NCBI RefSeq assembly: GCF_002014975.1 | Contig: NZ_MUXV01000089.1 | Location: 1 to 5,447 of the forward strand | DNA: 5,447 nt | Direction: 5' to 3' | From: Moraxella bovis | GTDB taxonomy: Bacteria > Pseudomonadota > Gammaproteobacteria > Pseudomonadales > Moraxellaceae | Shown: positions 1 to 5,245 of the stretch, one piece after another | Layout: the number at the start of each line of letters is the position of its first letter | Numbering within the stretch: the first letter of the stretch is position 1 | Program-made: the position numbers and the translations under genes | Notes under the pieces: model-generated | Seen by the model: only the letters and a program-made list of their open reading frames with translations | Databases searched by the model: none | What the model was told of the DNA's origin: nothing

Positions 1-20
1 TTATCTATCATTAAGAGCAT
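1..20 (-). CDS. Possible 5' end of a further minus-strand gene (partial)
   Basis: The minus strand has an ATG at 20-18 followed by five more open codons (reading M-L-L-M-I-D) before the window ends. Directly upstream is AAGGA with a 6-nt gap to the ATG, which is one of the best Shine-Dalgarno matches in the window. The ATG lies 25 nt after the rpiA stop codon with no visible terminator between them, so it would sit in the rpiA transcript. Six codons are too few to identify a product. The call rests on the ribosome binding site and spacing only, and a chance match cannot be excluded. Confidence 0.35.
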
Positions 21-45
21 GTCAAATCCTTATTTTTTATTTGCC

Positions 46-735
46 TTATCTTGTCGTCTTGTCAAATTTTACCGTACTTACGCCGTCATCGCCTGCTTTT
101 AGCATGATGTGAGCCGACTGACTGGCAAAGATACCATTACACACCACGCCCACGATGTTGTTTAGGGTACTCTCTAGCTCGGCAGGGTCTGTGATGTCCA
201 AATCATAAGTATCCAAAATCACATTACCATAATCAGTGACAAAGTCTTCCCGATAGACAGGCTCGCCCCCGAGTTTGACCAGTTCACGAGCCACATAGGA
301 ACGGGCTTGGGGCAGTACTTCCACCGCCACAGGGAATTTGCCCAGTTTGGTGACTGTTTTGGAGTCGTCCACCATACACACAAAGCGTTTGGATGCTACC
401 GCCACGATTTTCTCACGGGTCAAGGCACCGCCACCGCCTTTTATCATGTTGCCATGAGCGTCTATCTCGTCCGCCCCGTCAATGTACAAATCAAGCTCGC
501 CCACCGCATTTAAATCAAAAATTTCAATGCCTAAGGCTCTTAATTTATCTTCGGTCACTTGTGAGCTTGCCACCGCCCCTTTTAGGCGAACCTGTGGCAA
601 CAGCTCAATCAAGCAGTTTACCGTACTGCCTGTCCCCACACCCAAAATCATGCCGTCTTCGATGTAGGCAAGGGCGGATTTGGCAACGGCTTGTTTTTGG
701 GCAAGTTTGGGGTCGGTGTGGGCTGTGTTAGACAT
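46..735 (-). CDS. rpiA: Ribose-5-phosphate isomerase A
   Basis: RpiA interconverts ribose 5-phosphate and ribulose 5-phosphate in the non-oxidative pentose phosphate pathway, in the cytoplasm. From the ATG at 735 the protein has 229 residues, close to the 219 of E. coli RpiA, and it aligns with that protein over its whole length from memory. The phosphate-binding loop GVGTGST is at about residues 32-38. The DGADE motif at 86-90 supplies the two catalytic aspartates (Asp86, Asp89; E. coli Asp81, Asp84). [13 protein letters not shown] follows, with Lys99 and the catalytic Glu108 (E. coli Lys94, Glu103). All key residues are present, so the enzyme should be active. An in-frame ATG at 747 would add MRII, but the sequence before it has no ribosome binding site, while the ATG at 735 has a weak GAGAA 6 nt upstream. 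I therefore prefer 735. The gene lies downstream of a toxin-antitoxin operon on the same strand, separated from it by a terminator-like hairpin. Confidence 0.96.
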   Translation of the reverse strand: MSNTAHTDPKLAQKQAVAKSALAYIEDGMILGVGTGSTVNCLIELLPQVRLKGAVASSQVTEDKLRALGIEIFDLNAVGELDLYIDGADEIDAHGNMIKGGGGALTREKIVAVASKRFVCMVDDSKTVTKLGKFPVAVEVLPQARSYVARELVKLGGEPVYREDFVTDYGNVILDTYDLDITDPAELESTLNNIVGVVCNGIFASQSAHIMLKAGDDGVSTVKFDKTTR

Positions 736-768
736 GATGATTCTCATAAAAATTTGGGGTTATTTTAC

Positions 769-780
769 GCTAAATTTAGC
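769..780. promoter_or_regulatory. 12-bp palindrome in the rpiA upstream region
   Basis: GCTAAATTTAGC is a perfect 12-bp palindrome 33-44 bp upstream of the preferred rpiA start. On the minus strand it is immediately followed by GTAAAAT, whose TAAAAT (767-762) resembles a -10 box. A TTGCTA lies at 782-777, but the 9-bp gap makes it too close to serve as the -35 of that box. The palindrome is a possible operator or simply AT-rich chance. No regulator can be named. A T-run precedes it on the minus strand rather than following it, so it is not a terminator for the toxin-antitoxin operon. Confidence 0.3.
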
Positions 781-794
781 AAAAAATAAATCAT

Positions 795-825
795 AAAAAA
801 TCAGCTCTACCATACTAAATAGAGC
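795..825 (-). terminator. Rho-independent terminator of the toxin-antitoxin operon
   Basis: On the minus strand, 17 nt after the toxin stop codon, GCTCTA (825-820) and TAGAGC (809-804) form a perfect 6-bp stem with a 10-nt loop. It is followed by TGA and a run of six T (800-795). Placement and T-run fit an intrinsic terminator separating the toxin-antitoxin operon from rpiA. The stem is short, so termination may be partial. Confidence 0.6.
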
Positions 826-842
826 CAAAGCCTATAAGTGCG

Positions 843-1151
843 TCAAATATTATCATACACCGTATCACGCCGTCCCACCGTAATCACAAGCACCACCAAT
901 TTATCATCCCTAACTTCATAAACCAAACGATAACCCACCTTACGAAGTTTGATTTTGTATAAATTCTTAGCATTCGCCCCGTGTAGTTTATTCTTGGGAA
1001 TGTGTGGATTTAACAGCACTTCTTCTAGCTTTTTTAAAAATTGCTCGGCAATCGTGGCGTTTAATGTTTCAAATTCTTTTAACGCAGTTTCATTAAATTC
1101 TAATTCATAAACACGATTTTCATCATTATTGGAATTTGGCTCGTAAGTCAT
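843..1151 (-). CDS. relE: RelE-family mRNA interferase toxin
   Basis: This is the toxin of a type II toxin-antitoxin pair. RelE toxins enter the ribosomal A site and cut mRNA there, stopping translation until the antitoxin neutralises them. The 102-residue protein aligns with E. coli RelE from about residue 14 on: ALKEFETL, NKLHG, YKIKLRKVGYRLVYEV and VGRRDTVY all have direct counterparts. The residues equivalent to E. coli Lys52, Lys54, Arg61, Arg81 and Tyr87 are Lys66, Lys68, Arg75, Arg95 and Tyr99, all present, so the toxin is predicted active. It carries about 14 extra polar, Asn-rich N-terminal residues compared with E. coli RelE. An in-frame TTG lies one codon upstream, but the ATG at 1151 is preceded by AAAGGT with 8 nt spacing and is the better start. 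The coding region overlaps the antitoxin gene by 26 bp, which implies translational coupling. Confidence 0.93.
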   Translation of the reverse strand: MTYEPNSNNDENRVYELEFNETALKEFETLNATIAEQFLKKLEEVLLNPHIPKNKLHGANAKNLYKIKLRKVGYRLVYEVRDDKLVVLVITVGRRDTVYDNI

Positions 1152-1389
1152 CAATCGTTACCTTTACCGTTTTTTGGTTTTGCCGTTCGTTTGCCAATTT
1201 GATGAGTTCTTGGTCGTCTAATGCGTCCAACATTTTTTCGTATAAAGACGCAGGCACGCAATAAAAAGCAGGGGTATTGCGATTTAAAATCGCCACAGGT
1301 TCGCCATTGGCGTGGGCGAGTGTGTCCATGGGGCTTTTCTTTAAATCGCTGATACTGGCAACATAACGGCTATGGATTTGGTTTAGCAT
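1126..1389 (-). CDS. Phd/YefM-family (StbD-like) antitoxin
   Basis: The 87-residue antitoxin is encoded directly before the RelE toxin in the usual antitoxin-first order. The N-terminal half (about 8-55) has the Phd/YefM pattern: RYVASISDLKKSP, then NGEPVAILNRNTPAFYCVPASLYE. This half normally forms the dimeric DNA-binding fold that represses the operon. The C-terminal stretch (about 56-87) is charged, as expected for the toxin-wrapping tail. It closely resembles the plasmid antitoxin StbD and differs from the ribbon-helix-helix RelB of E. coli, so I give no relB symbol. The ATG at 1389 has AAAGG upstream with about 8 nt spacing. A short inverted repeat, TACC-TTTTC-GGTA (1396-1408), overlaps this translation start region and could be part of an autoregulatory operator, although the arms are only 4 bp. 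Confidence 0.9.
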   Translation of the reverse strand: MLNQIHSRYVASISDLKKSPMDTLAHANGEPVAILNRNTPAFYCVPASLYEKMLDALDDQELIKLANERQNQKTVKVTIDDLRAKFQ

Positions 1390-1490
1390 ATAAACTACCT
1401 TTTCGGTAAGAGCGGATTAGTGATAGATTGGAGTATTGAGACGTGGTGTTAAGAATATTAAACCAACATGTGAGCGAATATCTAGAATTT

Positions 1491-1511
1491 TCTTTAAAAT
1501 ATTTTTAAAGA
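1491..1511. repeat. Perfect inverted repeat, 9-bp arms, 3-nt spacer
   Basis: TCTTTAAAA (1491-1499) and TTTTAAAGA (1503-1511) are exact reverse complements separated by TAT. The structure is made almost only of A and T and lies about 100 bp upstream of the antitoxin start. It is not followed by a useful T-run on either strand. It could be an operator or a cruciform-prone site, but chance in such AT-rich DNA is possible. Confidence 0.4.
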
Positions 1512-1717
1512 TATTTTGTATGCAGTTTTTATCGGAGATATTTTTAGAATAAAATAAGCAAAAAATACTCAGAAATATTTGAAATAAACTTAGGTTTTTT
1601 AAATGTTCTATATTGGTACTTATCGTTTGTTCAATGACTGAATTTATTATATATTCTATATATTCTAATTTTATCATCATGTCATGTACGTCATTATGTT
1701 CATTCATGGGAAAATCA

Positions 1718-1765
1718 AATACTTTTAAAAGTGCTTTTTATAATACTTTTAAAAGTGCTTTTTGT
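1718..1765. repeat. Tandem 24-bp duplication, each unit carrying a 12-bp palindrome
   Basis: Positions 1718-1741 and 1742-1765 are two head-to-tail copies of a 24-bp unit that differ only at one base (A at 1740, G at 1764). Each copy holds the perfect palindrome ACTTTTAAAAGT (1721-1732 and 1745-1756), which overlaps a second inverted repeat AAAAG-TG-CTTTT. The palindrome centres are 24 bp apart and fall about 67 and 91 bp upstream of the predicted transcription start of the lipoprotein-peptidase operon. That placement suits a regulator binding upstream of the -35 box. The repeat is seen directly; the regulatory role is inferred. Confidence 0.75.
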
Positions 1766-1782
1766 CAATCTTTTTCCCAAAA

Positions 1783-1811
1783 TTGCTACCCATCCCAACT
1801 TATGCTAAACT
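1783..1811 (+). promoter_or_regulatory. Predicted sigma-70 promoter of the lipoprotein-peptidase operon
   Basis: A -35 box TTGCTA (1783-1788) and a -10 box TAAACT (1806-1811) are separated by 17 bp, and the -10 is preceded by TGC (1803-1805), giving an extended -10 element. Each hexamer matches the consensus at four of six positions. Transcription would start near 1818, leaving a leader of about 20 nt that contains the AGGA ribosome binding site of the lipoprotein gene. Confidence 0.5.
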
Positions 1812-1837
1812 ATAACCTTTTGCAATTAGGAATTGTC

Positions 1838-1951
1838 ATGAAAAAATTTACGCTCATCATCGCCCTATGCCTGCCCCTAACGCTTGTGGCGTGCAGTGCC
1901 AATAACGGTCAGGGTGTACGTCCTACTGCCAGCGTGTTGATTGGAAAATGA
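1838..1951 (+). CDS. 37-residue lipoprotein, function unknown
   Basis: The frame starts at ATG 1838 with AGG at 1828-1830 and 7 nt spacing, one of the clearer ribosome binding sites in the window. The first 19 residues are a textbook lipoprotein signal: MKK, a hydrophobic core rich in Leu and Ile, and the lipobox L-V-A-C with the lipidated cysteine at residue 19. The mature peptide is then only 19 residues (SANNGQGVRPTASVLIGK after the Cys). With Ser at +2 it would be sorted to the outer membrane under the enterobacterial Lol rule. I considered LptM and the entericidins, which are also tiny lipoproteins, but their diagnostic mature motifs are absent. A good promoter upstream and a peptidase lipoprotein only 16 nt downstream suggest a shared transcript. 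Possible roles, all inferred, are partner or substrate of the peptidase, or a translated leader that sets up the downstream gene. Confidence 0.72.
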   Translation: MKKFTLIIALCLPLTLVACSANNGQGVRPTASVLIGK

Positions 1952-1967
1952 CATTTTGGAACAAATC

Positions 1968-3416
1968 ATGAAAAAAAATTTTTATCATTTTATTTTATCA
2001 TTGGGATTGATGACGTTACTGACAGCTTGTCAGAGCAAAGTAACGCTCTACTATTATCCAGTACCGCCAGAACAAACTCAACCTACAAGCGAACTTCGCC
2101 TCCTACAAAACATCCACGAATACACTCTAGACAACGGCTTGCAAGTCGTCATCAAAGAAGACAAACGAGCCCCTGTGGTCATGACCCAGATTTGGTATGG
2201 CGTGGGGGCGAATGATGAGCCTGTGGGCAAGGGCGGATTGTCGCACTTTTTAGAGCATTTAATGTTCAAGGACACGCCCAAGGTATCCAGCGATGAATTT
2301 AGCCGTCTTATCAGTCATTATGGTGGCAGCAATAACGCCTACACCAGTTCGGACGTTACCGTTTATCATGAGATTTTGCCCGCCAATCGCTACGCCCTAG
2401 CGTTGGAGCTAGAAGCCAACCGCATGAAAAACGTCCTATTTAAACCCGAACAGATACAGAGCGAACGCCAAGTTGTTCAAGAAGAACGCCGTTCTCGTAC
2501 GGACGACAACCCCATGGCAAAAGCGTGGGAGCGGTTTTTACCATTCGTCTATGGCGACACGCCACGGGGTCGCCCCATTATCGGGAGCATGGCGGACATT
2601 GAGAGCTTGACCATGGATGACCTAAAACACTGGTACGCCACATGGTACGTCCCCAACAACGCCACGCTTGTTATCGTGGGCGACGTGGACAAGGACGATG
2701 CCCTAACCCATATCAAAAAATATTTTGGCGACATTCCCAAAGGCGACCCCGTACCCGCCCGAGACCCTGCCCAATTCATCCATGCCGATGACCTAAACGC
2801 AGGCAAAGGCGGTGTGAGCGAACGCCATATCGTCATCAAAGAAGCCGTCCAAGTTCCCACGCTGATTTTGGCGTGGCAAGCCCCTACTTTATCTAGCCTA
2901 AAACTCACCAACCGCCACACCGCCGACAATGAGCGAGAGCTGTTGGCATTGGGGCTGTTTGATGACGTGCTAAGTGGCGGAGCGTCTGGGCGATTTGCCA
3001 AAAATTTGGTCAAAAAAGAACTCGTTACGTCTGTACATAGTAGTTACGACAGTACAGGCTATGGGGACGGCTTTTTTATGGTCATGGCAACGCCAAAAGC
3101 AGGGGTGAGCCTTGATGAAACCAAACGCCTTGTCTTAGATGAGATAAAACGCACCATGACCGACCCCATTGACCAAAAAGAGCTTGACCGTTCTATGGTT
3201 GCCACAAAAACCGCCTTGGTGTTTGCGTCCGAAGGTGTATCAGGGCAGGCAAGTTTATTGGGGATGCTAAAAAATGAAAATATCCCTTTTGGCAAAATCC
3301 AAGAAGAATTGGCAATCCTACCCACCATTAGCACCGATGAAATTAAAAACGCAGGCAAAAAATACCTAAGCGATGAGCGTATGTATAGTGCCTATATTTT
3401 GCCAAAAGATGAATAA
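1968..3416 (+). CDS. Lipid-anchored M16 zinc metallopeptidase (catalytic subunit)
   Basis: The 482-residue protein belongs to the M16B branch, related to the mitochondrial processing peptidase beta subunit. The signal peptide has a lipobox L-T-A-C with Cys21 and Gln at +2, so a periplasm-facing lipoprotein, probably in the outer membrane, is expected. The inverted zinc motif HFLEH is at 93-97 (His93, Glu96, His97), and the third ligand is probably Glu172 in VVQEERR, 75 residues after His97, the usual M16 distance. GRPIIGSMADI (201-211) and WYVPNNATLVIVGDV (226-240) are family landmarks of the first domain. A Gly-rich GGASGR (337-342) marks the second domain, which lacks the Arg...Gly-Tyr-x-Tyr motif found in the partner encoded at 3776. 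The start is the ATG at 1968, with GGA 7 nt upstream. An in-frame TTG at 1941 would add nine residues ahead of the signal peptide and overlap the preceding gene, so I reject it. The gene ends in tandem stops TAA TAG. Proteins of this pair are known next to ftsY in Pseudomonas, but no such neighbour is visible here. Confidence 0.93.
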   Translation: MKKNFYHFILSLGLMTLLTACQSKVTLYYYPVPPEQTQPTSELRLLQNIHEYTLDNGLQVVIKEDKRAPVVMTQIWYGVGANDEPVGKGGLSHFLEHLMFKDTPKVSSDEFSRLISHYGGSNNAYTSSDVTVYHEILPANRYALALELEANRMKNVLFKPEQIQSERQVVQEERRSRTDDNPMAKAWERFLPFVYGDTPRGRPIIGSMADIESLTMDDLKHWYATWYVPNNATLVIVGDVDKDDALTHIKKYFGDIPKGDPVPARDPAQFIHADDLNAGKGGVSERHIVIKEAVQVPTLILAWQAPTLSSLKLTNRHTADNERELLALGLFDDVLSGGASGRFAKNLVKKELVTSVHSSYDSTGYGDGFFMVMATPKAGVSLDETKRLVLDEIKRTMTDPIDQKELDRSMVATKTALVFASEGVSGQASLLGMLKNENIPFGKIQEELAILPTISTDEIKNAGKKYLSDERMYSAYILPKDE

Positions 3417-3540
3417 TAGATTATTTTTGGGGTTTGAAAAGTTGATAAAAAATTATGGGCAAAATTTAAATAAAAAATTAAATTTTACCAAAATCATTTT
3501 ATTTAAAAGATAAATTGATACACTCTACAAAATGAAAAAG

Positions 3541-3625
3541 CACCACGGTTTCCGTTCGTGGTGAGCTAAGTCGAACCATGACGGAAACTGACCTGAAGGC
3601 AAGCTTGTGGCGAACGGTTTCCGTA
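3541..3625. repeat. GC-rich interspersed-type repeat with competing hairpins
   Basis: GTTTCCGT occurs at 3548-3555 and 3617-3624, and its reverse complement ACGGAAAC lies between them at 3581-3588, so the middle arm can pair with either side. The left pairing extends to about 14 bp: C3557-G3580, a G-T wobble, then TGGT/ACCA, with one bulged T and a 12-nt loop. Independently, CACCACG (3541-3547) and CGTGGTG (3557-3563) form a perfect 7-bp stem that excludes the long one. On the minus strand that short stem is followed by CTTTTTCATTTT and looks terminator-like. The loop sequence GAGCTAAGTCGAAC resembles the GAGCTTGTCGAAC core of palindromic repeats scattered through many proteobacterial genomes; that resemblance is from memory. 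The 8-bp palindrome CAAGCTTG (3600-3607) lies in the right half. Confidence 0.7.
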
Positions 3626-3730
3626 GCAAAATTCAATTTTGTTAGCTGTATTAAATTTGGATATTTAAAAAATGAACAAGACATTTTTCCAAAATTAACC
3701 ATGACAATCAATTTAAATAAAAATGATTTG

Positions 3731-3736
3731 TATAAA
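3731..3736 (+). promoter_or_regulatory. Possible -10 box for the second M16 gene
   Basis: TATAAA lies about 40 bp before the ATG at 3776 and would give a leader of about 33 nt. No good -35 box is found at 17 bp; ATGACA at 3701-3706 is a five-of-six match but 24 bp away. It is a weak call, offered because the 359-bp gap makes a separate promoter for this gene plausible. Confidence 0.25.
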
Positions 3737-3775
3737 ATCAACAATTAAAACCCCAACCCAATATCAGGAAATCTC

Positions 3776-5245
3776 ATGAAAAAACTTACCCCAATTGCCT
3801 TAACCTTATTGCTTATCAGCCACATCACATGGGCGGACGGTCATCATCATGCCCCTGTCGCCCCAAGCGATAAGCCCTTGCCCATGCTTGACAGCCTAAA
3901 AGATGACAAGCCACTGGACTTAAAAATCCCACACATGGAGCGGTTTGACGTGGACGGCGTGCCTGTGATTTTTACGCCCATTGATGAATTACCGATTTTG
4001 GACATTAGCTTGACCTTTAAGGGTGGTTCTGCCAAGGATGACACCATACGAGCGGACGGCTACGGCATTGCTGGCATGACCGCCACCATGATGACCCAAG
4101 GCACAACCCACCTAGACGAGAACACATTTGCCGAAAAAGCCGAACTGCTGGGCGTGGTATTTGGGGCGACTGCCTACCGAGACACGTTTGTTTATGCGTT
4201 TAGAAGTTTGTCGGACGACAAAGAGCTGTATCCTGCCCTTGATTTGTTTGCCGACATGATACAAAACCCCCGTTTTGATGAAACTATCCTAAAACGCAAC
4301 CAAGCCCAAGCGGACATCGGTTTTGAGCGTGCCAAACAAAACCCAAGCCATCTGGCAAGTGTTGAATTTTTAAAAACCCTATACGGCACACACCCCTACG
4401 CCATCCCCACAGGCGGAACACAACAGAGCGTGGCGAGCATTAGCCGAGATGACCTAATCGCCTATAAAAACAAATACTTAACCAAAGGCAACGCCCACAT
4501 CGCCATCACAGGCGACATCAGTGCCGATGACGCACGCACCATCGCCAAACGCCTGATAAATGCCTTGCCCCAAGGCGAGAGAGCCACCGACTTGCCCACG
4601 CCCATCGCCCCCAAGCCACAGCACGTCCATATCCCCTATGATAGCACCCAAACGCACGTCTATATCGGACACATGGGCGAAAAAAAGACCAAAGATCCTG
4701 TGGAGCTACAAAACCGCACCAGTTTTAGCCTTGCCAACAGCGTACTGGCAGGGGGCGATTTTAATGCGTATCTCATGAAAGAAATCCGAGACAAGCACGG
4801 CTACACCTATGGTATTACGGGCGGTATGACGACATTTGATGAGCGGGGTTATTATCGTATCAGTTTTTCTACTCAGACCGACAAAGCCAAAGAAGCAATC
4901 ATCAAAACCTTACAAGTCATTGAAAAAACAAGAAAAAATGGCATAAAAGACAGCGAATTTAACCTAGAACGCACCAGTCGCAAATACGCCTATCCCATGA
5001 GCCTTGCCACCAACTCAGCCATTCATAGCACGGCAAGCCATTTGGGTTATGATAATTTGCCCGACAGTCATATCACTGATTATCTGGTGCGACTAGACAA
5101 GGCGACATTGGATGCGGTCAATCAATCGCTAAATACCTATATCCGCCCTGATGAATTTATCATCGTTACCATTGGTAAAGAAAAACCTGATTTATCAAGT
5201 TTGTTTAAACAAGATAATAAAAAAGGGTCGAAAAAGGTTGATTAA
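3776..5245 (+). CDS. Periplasmic M16 peptidase-like protein (non-catalytic partner subunit)
   Basis: The 489-residue protein has a Sec signal peptide with likely cleavage after Ala20 (ITWA-DG) and no lipobox, so a soluble periplasmic protein is predicted. It is a full-length M16 protein without a zinc site: where the active subunit has HFLEH, this one has Gly100, Ala103 and Thr104 in GIAGMTATMMTQGT. The second domain carries MKEIRDKHGYTYGITGG (334-350), with the conserved Arg338 and Tyr345 of the Arg/Tyr-type subunit. In known two-subunit M16B enzymes, such as the Sphingomonas SPH2681/SPH2682 pair, one chain holds the zinc and the other these residues, which help bind substrate. The gene is on the same strand as the zinc subunit, 359 bp downstream. 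The ATG at 3776 has AGGA with 6 nt spacing. The mature N-terminus begins DGHHHAP, a three-His cluster that could bind metal, and the C-terminus is a Lys-rich tail. Substrate unknown. Confidence 0.92.
   Translation: MKKLTPIALTLLLISHITWADGHHHAPVAPSDKPLPMLDSLKDDKPLDLKIPHMERFDVDGVPVIFTPIDELPILDISLTFKGGSAKDDTIRADGYGIAGMTATMMTQGTTHLDENTFAEKAELLGVVFGATAYRDTFVYAFRSLSDDKELYPALDLFADMIQNPRFDETILKRNQAQADIGFERAKQNPSHLASVEFLKTLYGTHPYAIPTGGTQQSVASISRDDLIAYKNKYLTKGNAHIAITGDISADDARTIAKRLINALPQGERATDLPTPIAPKPQHVHIPYDSTQTHVYIGHMGEKKTKDPVELQNRTSFSLANSVLAGGDFNAYLMKEIRDKHGYTYGITGGMTTFDERGYYRISFSTQTDKAKEAIIKTLQVIEKTRKNGIKDSEFNLERTSRKYAYPMSLATNSAIHSTASHLGYDNLPDSHITDYLVRLDKATLDAVNQSLNTYIRPDEFIIVTIGKEKPDLSSLFKQDNKKGSKKVD

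Larger units (their letters stand above)
1390..1837. other. AT-rich divergent intergenic region without a convincing gene
   Basis: This spacer separates the leftward toxin-antitoxin operon from the rightward lipoprotein-peptidase operon. It contains the 5' leader of the antitoxin gene, an inverted repeat (1491-1511), a tandem 24-bp duplication (1718-1765) and a promoter (1783-1811). A 96-codon minus-strand reading frame at 1417-1707 would end 27 bp before the antitoxin. It has no ribosome binding site at its ATG or at the next in-frame ATGs, is dominated by Ile, Asn, Lys and Phe as expected from translated AT-rich DNA, and resembles no family I know. I do not call it a gene. It could be the decayed remnant of an AT-rich acquired gene. 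Confidence 0.6.
3482..3737. repeat. Possible MITE-like element bounded by imperfect inverted repeats
   Basis: The left edge (about 3482-3519) and the reverse complement of the right edge (about 3707-3737) share ATTTTA, AAATCATTTT, ATTTAAA and AATTGAT in the same order, with a 1-nt and a 5-nt gap. The roughly 256-bp interval encloses the only GC-rich, hairpin-dense DNA in the spacer. This is the layout of a small non-autonomous element. The termini are AT-rich and no clear target-site duplication was found, so chance similarity is a real alternative. Confidence 0.3.
3417..3775. other. Spacer between the two M16 genes with several hairpins
   Basis: The 359-bp spacer has no convincing gene. Just after the first peptidase gene is an AT-only stem, AAAATTTAA (3461-3469) with TTAAATTTT (3478-3486), too weak and without a following T-run to be a confident terminator. 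A GC-rich set of hairpins occupies 3541-3625. CAAAATT-C-AATTTTG (3627-3641) is a further near-perfect palindrome. The leader of the second peptidase gene starts near 3743. A minus-strand reading frame at 3499-3744 crosses the hairpins and is not credible as a gene. Confidence 0.7.

Noticed and set aside
307..731. Three plus-strand frames opposite rpiA
   Set aside because: They lie antisense to a clearly conserved enzyme and have low-complexity, shadow-like translations.
1718..1765. A minimal CRISPR array
   Set aside because: Only two units are present, they abut without spacers, and no cas genes are nearby. It is a simple tandem duplication.
1613..1951. A 112-codon plus-strand frame ending at the same stop as the small lipoprotein
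   Set aside because: The upstream part translates AT-rich spacer including the tandem repeat, and the frame only becomes protein-like at the ATG at 1838, which has its own ribosome binding site and a complete signal peptide.
1838..1951. LptM or entericidin identity for the small lipoprotein
   Set aside because: The mature part lacks the CGLKGPLY-type motif of LptM and the pattern of entericidins; only small size and lipobox are shared.
1941..1967. TTG start adding nine residues to the first M16 protein
   Set aside because: It overlaps the lipoprotein gene and would place polar residues before the lipoprotein signal, while the ATG at 1968 has GGA at the proper distance.
2549..3013. A 154-codon minus-strand frame inside the first M16 gene
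   Set aside because: It is antisense to the conserved peptidase coding region, is rich in Ser, Pro and Arg as antisense frames of GC-richer genes tend to be, and has no recognisable family.
3499..3744. An 81-codon minus-strand frame across the hairpin region
   Set aside because: It reads straight through the inverted repeats, has no family resemblance, and its composition changes abruptly at the GC-rich core.
5201..5212. 12-bp palindrome TTGTTTAAACAA
   Set aside because: It lies inside the coding region of the second M16 protein and is explained by ordinary codons for the C-terminal tail.
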